Positions 5,865-8,563 of a stretch of DNA of 8,563 nucleotides are shown here, piece after piece. The DNA comes from an uncultured Oscillospiraceae bacterium (GTDB lineage: Bacteria; Bacillota; Clostridia; Oscillospirales; Oscillospiraceae). How positions within the stretch are numbered: position 1 is the stretch's first letter; every line of letters starts with the position of its first letter. The translations under genes were made by a program, and so were the position numbers. The notes beneath the pieces were generated by a model that saw nothing but the letters and a program-made list of their open reading frames with translations, was not told the origin of the DNA and did no database searches. Location: the NCBI GenBank assembly GCA_934572355.1, contig CAKTKV010000066.1, positions 1-8,563 of the forward strand, in the 5' to 3' direction.

Positions 5865-6932
5865 TTTGAACTCGTTGAGTATATCGTCAAGGTCAAATTC
5901 CGTGCTGCTCTTCGCGGGTGCCGTGGGCTGCGCAGCTCTCTGCGGGGCGGGTGCGCTCTGTCTGACAGGCTGCTGCGCTGCCGCCTGCTGTGTGGGCTGA
6001 GCGGTCTGAGCAGACTGCTCCGCAGGACGTGCATAGCTCTGCGCGGGCTGAGCGGCAGCGCGGGTATACTCCTGTGCCTCAGCCGCTGGACGGCGCTGCG
6101 GAGCGGACTGCTGGGCAGTCTGTCTTGCGGGCGGGGTATATTTCGGCGTGTCGCTGCCCATGGCCTTTGCAGCATAGCTGCTCGAGCGCTGGGTCTCCAC
6201 TCTGGCGTTGGCTCTTTCCCACTCGGCAAAGGGGTCGGACTGGTCGACCTGCTGCGCTCTCGGCGCGGAGGTCTGAGCGGCGGGTCTTGCGGAGCGGGTC
6301 TCGCGCTGTGCCTTATAGCGCTCGTACTCCTCCTCATACTCAGCCTGACGGCTCTTCTTCGCAGCGCGGGGAGCCGCGTTCTTTTCCTTCTTCATAGCGC
6401 CGAGCTTGTCACGCAGGCTCGGGCGTGCAGGAGCTTCCTCCTCGTCCTCTTCATCCTCGAACTCCTCGTCCTCAAGATCGTCATCCTCAGGCTTTTCAAA
6501 GATCATGGCGATGACGAACACGATGGCAAACACGGTTATGAAAATGTCGGCAACGTTGAAGATGGCGAAATTGAACAGCTCCACCTTGAACATATCCTGC
6601 ACATAGCCGTAGATAACGCGGTCAATGCAGTTGCCCAGGCCGCCCGCAGTGACGAGCACAAGACTCCAGCGGGAAACCTTGCCGGAGACAAAGTTCGTTG
6701 CCAGCGCGATAATGACGAGCACGGTGAATATACCGGTGGCGATGATGAAATAGATGCGCGCGCCGCTGCCGCTCAGGAAGCTGAAGGCAGCCCCGTCATT
6801 ATGGACGTTCACAAGGCTTATGACGCCGGGGATGAATTTGACGATATCGGTACCGAACAGGGTGTTCTGGACCCAGTACTTCACTGCCTGATCCAGAATG
6901 ATAACAAGCAGGCCGACTATTGAATACAGCAT
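5862..6932 (-). CDS. lspA: Signal peptidase II with long cytoplasmic C-terminal tail
   Basis: LspA is the membrane aspartyl protease that removes signal peptides from lipidated prolipoproteins. Residues 1-146 are a complete enzyme with four membrane helices: LDQAVKYW near the N-terminus (D14, K18), VHNDGAAFSFL (43-53), GGLGNCIDRVIYGYVQDMF (97-115) with D104 and D113, and FNVADIFI (125-132) with D129. By comparison with solved LspA structures, D113 and D129 should be the catalytic pair. The family is normally 150-170 residues; this protein has 356. The extra part is an acidic tract (148-166), a charged stretch likely to be helical (171-212), a Gln/Ala/Pro/Ser-rich stretch (213-342) and the terminal motif EFDLDDILNEFK (345-356). 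LspA has both ends in the cytoplasm, so the tail should be cytoplasmic. The start is supported by AGGAGA 7 bases upstream. The reading frame is open throughout and the tail runs directly into the rluD-type gene start, so a sequencing error is unlikely. Confidence 0.95.
   Translation of the reverse strand: MLYSIVGLLVIILDQAVKYWVQNTLFGTDIVKFIPGVISLVNVHNDGAAFSFLSGSGARIYFIIATGIFTVLVIIALATNFVSGKVSRWSLVLVTAGGLGNCIDRVIYGYVQDMFKVELFNFAIFNVADIFITVFAIVFVIAMIFEKPEDDDLEDEEFEDEEDEEEAPARPSLRDKLGAMKKEKNAAPRAAKKSRQAEYEEEYERYKAQRETRSARPAAQTSAPRAQQVDQSDPFAEWERANARVETQRSSSYAAKAMGSDTPKYTPPARQTAQQSAPQRRPAAEAQEYTRAAAQPAQSYARPAEQSAQTAQPTQQAAAQQPVRQSAPAPQRAAQPTAPAKSSTEFDLDDILNEFK
5865..6491 (-). other. Disordered tail region of LspA
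   Basis: These codons specify LspA residues 148-356. In order: an Asp/Glu tract of about 19 residues (6435-6491), a Lys/Glu/Arg-rich section including SLRDKLGAMKKEK and AEYEEEYERYKAQRE, a short island DPFAEWERANARVE (233-246), a Gln/Ala/Pro-rich stretch (about 5907-6137) with Tyr at 253, 265, 289 and 300, and the ordered-looking end EFDLDDILNEFK (5865-5900). The composition predicts intrinsic disorder. I recognise no domain. The boundaries are read from composition, not from a domain search. Confidence 0.8.
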
Positions 6933-6998
6933 ATTGATCTCCTATCTGCCGGACGGAAAGCCCGGCGCGTGGAATGGATGAAGCCGGTTACCGGCGGC
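6933..6998 (-). other. Spacer between ileS and lspA
   Basis: The 66 bases between the ileS stop and the lspA start hold the lspA ribosome site (AGGAGA, about 6939-6944) and two small inverted repeats, GCCGG with CCGGC around 9 bases (6948-6966) and a tighter one at 6983-6995. Neither is followed by a T run on the - strand, so I do not call a terminator; they may affect mRNA stability or just reflect GC-rich sequence. No clear promoter is visible. Confidence 0.5.
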
Positions 6999-8563
6999 TC
7001 AGAGCTTCGCCACGACTGCGGCGCAGCGCGGGCACAGGCCGGTCCCTTCCTGCGGAGCCTCAGAGTGCATCCAGCAGCGCGGGCACTTCGTGCCGGGCGC
7101 CTCGGTGACGGAGATCTCCAGACCGGGGTTCTTCACGCCGGTGCCGGTGACAGCGTCGGCGTCGGCCTCACCGTCCTCGGCGATAAGGCACTTGGAGATG
7201 ATGAAGAGCTCAGAGAGGTTCATGGAGCGAACTTCATCCAGCGCTTCCTTCGCGCTCTCGTCCTTCACGCGCAGGGTGACAGCGGCCTCAAGCGGCTTGC
7301 CGATGCGCTTTGCGCCGCGGGCGGCTTCAAGCACGCCGTTGACATCGTCACGCAGGGCAATGAGCTTATCCCAGCGCGCCATCTCTTCATCGCTCAGGGC
7401 ATAGTCCTCAAAGGGCTTGTTCATGACATTGAAGAGGACGTTGCGCTCATCGTCGCCCTTGCGGTGCGGCATGGCCTGCCAGATCTCATCGCAGGTGAAG
7501 GCGAGGATCGGGGCAAACATCTTAGTCATGCTGTCAAGGATCAGGTACAGAGCGGTCTGGGCGCTGCGGCGCTTGAGGCCGTTCTTCTCCTCACAGTAAA
7601 GGCGATCCTTGATGATATCGAGATAGAAGCTTGAAAGCTCTACAACGCAGAAGTCATTGATCGCGTGGGAGACGGTATGGAACTCATAATCGTCATAGCC
7701 CTTGGCGACCTCGCCGATCAGCTCGTTGAGCTTGGTGATTGCCCAGCGGTCGAGCGGAAGCATATCCGCAGGCGCGACCAGATCGTCAGCATCGAAGCCG
7801 TCGAGGTTGCCGAGGCAGTAGCGCGCGGTGTTGCGGAACTTGAGATAGTTCTGGCTGAGCTGCTTGAAGATGGTCTCGGAGCAGCGGACGTCAACATGGT
7901 AATCGGCGGAGCCTGCCCAGAGACGGACGATATCAGCACCGAATTCCTTGACCATATCGGCAGGATCAACGCCGTTGCCGAGGGACTTGTGCATCGCGCG
8001 GCCTTCGCCGTCGACCGTCCAGCCGTGGGTCAGGCACTCCTTATACGGTGCGCCCTTGCCCAACGCACCGACTGCGACGAGCAGGGAGGACTGGAACCAG
8101 CCGCGATACTGGTCGCCGCCCTCAAGGTACATGTCGGACGGCCAGAAGCCCTGATCGCGCTGCATGGAAGCATAGTGGGTGGAGCCGGAGTCAAACCAGC
8201 CGTCAAGAGTATCGGTCTCCTTGGTGAAGTGCGTGCCGCCGCAGTGCGGGCACTTGAAGCCGGCGGGCAGGATATCCGCCGCTTCCTTCTCGAACCATGC
8301 GTTGGAGCCTTCCTTTTCAAACAGGCTCGCGACAGCTTCGATGCTCTCCTCGGTGCAGACGGGCTTCTTGCAGTCCTCGCAGTAGAACACGGGGATGGGC
8401 AGACCCCAGCGGCGCTGACGGGAGATACACCAGTCCTTGCGCTCGCGGATCATCGCGCCCATGCGGTCCTTGCCCCATGCGGGCAGCCAGCGGACGTTCT
8501 CGCAGGCGGCAATGGCCTCGTCCTTAAAGGAGTCGACAGAGCAGAACCACTGCGGAGTGGCGC
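6999..8563 (-). CDS. ileS: Isoleucyl-tRNA synthetase, C-terminal part (partial)
   Basis: This class I synthetase joins isoleucine to tRNA-Ile. The open frame runs through the right window edge; about 520 codons are visible of a usual 900-1050, so the N-terminal HIGH motif and most of the editing domain lie outside. The first visible residues read ATPQWFCSVDSF, a typical IleRS sequence. Then come the hallmark DWCISRQRRWGLPIPVFYC with CEDC, a CPHCG pair, DTLDGWFDSGSTHY, GGDQYRGWFQSSL, and the ATP-loop motif as AMHKSLGN (7971-7997), a variant of KMSKSLGN that keeps the second lysine. The anticodon-binding domain follows, and the C-terminal zinc-binding pair is KCPRCW with LCPRC (7023-7085), typical of bacterial IleRS. 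An internal Met at 8462 is not the true start because conserved sequence continues upstream. The gene heads the ileS-lspA-rluD unit seen here, as in many Firmicutes; any T-box leader would lie beyond the window. Confidence 0.97.
   Translation of the reverse strand, partial: ATPQWFCSVDSFKDEAIAACENVRWLPAWGKDRMGAMIRERKDWCISRQRRWGLPIPVFYCEDCKKPVCTEESIEAVASLFEKEGSNAWFEKEAADILPAGFKCPHCGGTHFTKETDTLDGWFDSGSTHYASMQRDQGFWPSDMYLEGGDQYRGWFQSSLLVAVGALGKGAPYKECLTHGWTVDGEGRAMHKSLGNGVDPADMVKEFGADIVRLWAGSADYHVDVRCSETIFKQLSQNYLKFRNTARYCLGNLDGFDADDLVAPADMLPLDRWAITKLNELIGEVAKGYDDYEFHTVSHAINDFCVVELSSFYLDIIKDRLYCEEKNGLKRRSAQTALYLILDSMTKMFAPILAFTCDEIWQAMPHRKGDDERNVLFNVMNKPFEDYALSDEEMARWDKLIALRDDVNGVLEAARGAKRIGKPLEAAVTLRVKDESAKEALDEVRSMNLSELFIISKCLIAEDGEADADAVTGTGVKNPGLEISVTEAPGTKCPRCWMHSEAPQEGTGLCPRCAAVVAKL

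Noticed and set aside
5835..6923. A 362-codon open frame on the + strand, opposite almost the whole of lspA.
   Set aside because: The lspA strand has clear catalytic motifs, a ribosome site and operon context. The opposite frame is Leu/Arg/Ser-rich, has no family signature, and its openness follows from the GC-rich codons and biased Gln/Ala composition of the lspA tail.
5862..6932. LspA tail as the result of a frameshift joining lspA to a neighbouring gene.
   Set aside because: The tail follows the last helix in the same frame, contains no second start with a ribosome site, and its stop is precisely overlapped with the next gene start, as expected for a genuine gene end.
6933..6998. Inverted repeats between ileS and lspA as a terminator or riboswitch.
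   Set aside because: Stems are only 5-6 bp and no U tract follows; the spacer is too short for a known riboswitch class.
6999..8462. Reading the ileS fragment as a complete 487-residue protein starting at Met 8462.
   Set aside because: Typical IleRS sequence (ATPQWFCSVDSF and following) continues in frame upstream to the window edge, so the Met is internal and the gene is simply cut by the window.

Overview
The window looks like a chromosomal housekeeping region from a fairly GC-rich member of the Clostridia. My best guess is an Oscillospiraceae/Ruminococcaceae-like gut bacterium. The evidence is the gene order (end of a whiA-like gene then dnaE on one side; ileS-lspA-rluD on the other), the DnaE with a PHP domain that keeps its metal ligands, and strong GC bias at third codon positions. 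The genus cannot be fixed from the sequence alone.

The layout is two convergent transcription units. On the + strand (1-4645) are the last 23 codons of a gene whose end resembles the C-terminal helix-turn-helix of the sporulation/division regulator WhiA, then a full-length DNA polymerase III alpha subunit (dnaE, 79-3552), then a multi-pass acyltransferase-3 family membrane protein (3578-4645). On the - strand (read from the right edge) are a partial isoleucyl-tRNA synthetase (ileS, 8563-6999), signal peptidase II with a very long extra tail (lspA, 6932-5862), an RluD-type pseudouridine synthase (5862-4924), and a 65-residue two-helix membrane protein (4927-4730). A perfect 17-bp hairpin with A and T tracts on either side (4655-4695) sits between the two units and should end transcription in both directions.

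The - strand genes are packed as one operon. lspA and the rluD-type gene overlap in a TAATG, the rluD-type gene and the small membrane gene overlap in an ATGA, and only 66 bases separate ileS from lspA. The products cover translation (charging tRNA-Ile, modifying rRNA) and lipoprotein maturation in the membrane. The + strand unit combines replication with a surface-modification enzyme; the acyltransferase has visibly lower GC and sits where many Clostridia carry glycolytic genes such as pfkA.

I see no mobile element, CRISPR array, RNA gene or phage gene. The most unusual item is LspA: after its four membrane helices it carries about 210 extra residues, namely an acidic tract, a charged probably helical stretch, a long Gln/Ala/Pro-rich disordered region with regularly placed tyrosines, and a distinct acidic/hydrophobic motif at the very C-terminus. 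This tail is longer than the enzyme itself and should lie in the cytoplasm. It is the best candidate here for something not yet described.
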